Assembly (NCBI GenBank): GCA_905215805.1
Contig: CAJMRL010000001.1
Coordinates: 62,001-126,000 of the forward strand
Length of the DNA stretch: 64,000 nt
Direction: 5' to 3'
DNA from: an uncultured bacterium
GTDB lineage: Bacteria; Bacillota; Clostridia; UBA1381
Below are positions 63,804 through 64,000 of the stretch, piece after piece (positions within the stretch are counted from its first letter, which is position 1; each line of letters begins with the position of its first letter). Below the pieces are notes generated by a model. That model did no database searches and had not been told where the DNA came from. It worked only from the letters and a program-made list of their open reading frames with translations. The translations under genes were made by a program, and so were the position numbers.

Positions 63804-64000
63804 CTTGGATTTTGTGGTCATTTAGAAACCCGATTTTAGGGAAAGTAATGTAACTACACAAGCCCTATGCATCAGGCGCTAAAAATCGTTGGTTTTATGC
63901 GGTTTTCAATCCTCTAAATGACCACGTTTAAGCTCTCTGTATTTACGTTCATTCCTGGCCTTTTTCTTTCTTCGCTCACTCTTTGAACATTCTAAACAAT
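63790..64000 (-). repeat. Inverted long repeat, copy 2 (pairs with 52082-52310)
   Basis: Reverse-orientation copy of the 3' end of the cysteine-rich gene, the hairpin arms (63913-63925 and 63814-63826) and the start of the small gene. It may continue beyond the window. Confidence 0.85.
63906..64000 (-). CDS. Cysteine-rich (VLP-type) protein, copy 2 (partial)
   Basis: The last 30 codons, cut by the window end: CLECSKSERRKKKARNERKY, then KRGHLED and TGA at 63906-63908. Matches the C-terminus of the copy at 51770-52195 almost residue for residue, including the basic helix and final HLED. Opposite orientation to copy 1. Confidence 0.85.
   Translation of the reverse strand, partial: CLECSKSERRKKKARNERKYRELKRGHLED

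Overview
The window looks like a chromosome segment of an anaerobic, low-to-mid G+C Firmicute (class Clostridia, probably a gut Ruminococcus/Eubacterium-like lineage; genus not resolvable). The evidence is a reverse rubrerythrin next to a PerR/Fur regulator, a DUF3343 plus cysteine desulfurase pair, A/T-rich Gram-positive promoters, strong AGGAGG ribosome sites, and a conjugation module of the Gram-positive type. No replication origin, rRNA or CRISPR array was seen.

Layout. (1) 0-1.6 kb: two exported proteins on the plus strand. (2) 1.6-8.5 kb: a minus-strand signalling/transport block consisting of an OmpR-type two-component pair, a MerR regulator with a textbook 19-bp-spacer promoter, and an ABC transporter one of whose permeases is fused to an M1 zinc peptidase. 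(3) 8.6-10.3 kb: a signal peptidase, a sigma-like factor and a zinc-ribbon protein in an overlapping operon, preceded by a strong promoter and a roughly 245-nt structured leader that ends in its own terminator. (4) 11-12.6 kb: an IS110-family element with a candidate bridge-RNA region. (5) 12.7-43.5 kb: the tra region of an integrative and conjugative element (ICE), all on the minus strand, running from a tyrosine integrase at 42.3-43.5 kb to a very large SLH-domain surface protein. It contains VirB4, VirD4, PrgI-like, VirB6-like, pilin-like and NlpC/P60 wall-hydrolase genes, a RelBE-type toxin-antitoxin pair and an AAA+ cargo gene. Two related group II introns interrupt the surface-protein gene and virD4; each proposed splice restores the frame, and each intron carries an EBS1 complementary to its own exon. 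No relaxase gene was recognised.

(6) 43.8-47.2 kb: core-like chromosome with rubrerythrin, PerR, the DUF3343/cysteine desulfurase pair and a five-tRNA operon (Gly, Arg, His, Gln, Lys). (7) 47.2-51.6 kb: an accessory zone with recombinase remnants, two XRE regulators, a methyltransferase, an HAD phosphatase with an internal stop, and small conserved proteins. (8) 51.8-64 kb: a defence island (Fic, HsdM, HsdS, DUF4062, HsdR, HAD phosphatase, PLD remnant, BRO-like protein) bounded by two inverted copies of a module made of a cysteine-rich gene, a conserved hairpin and a ~55-residue gene.

Working together: the ICE genes encode DNA export (VirD4 coupling ATPase, VirB4 ATPase, membrane channel and wall hydrolase) and integration. 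The type I restriction-modification operon would modify and cut DNA, with the Fic and DUF4062 proteins as co-transcribed accessories. The most unusual signals are the adjacent intron insertions with covarying target recognition, the structured leader RNA at 10 kb, and the duplicated module flanking the defence island, whose small gene shows the same apparent +1 frame offset in both copies.
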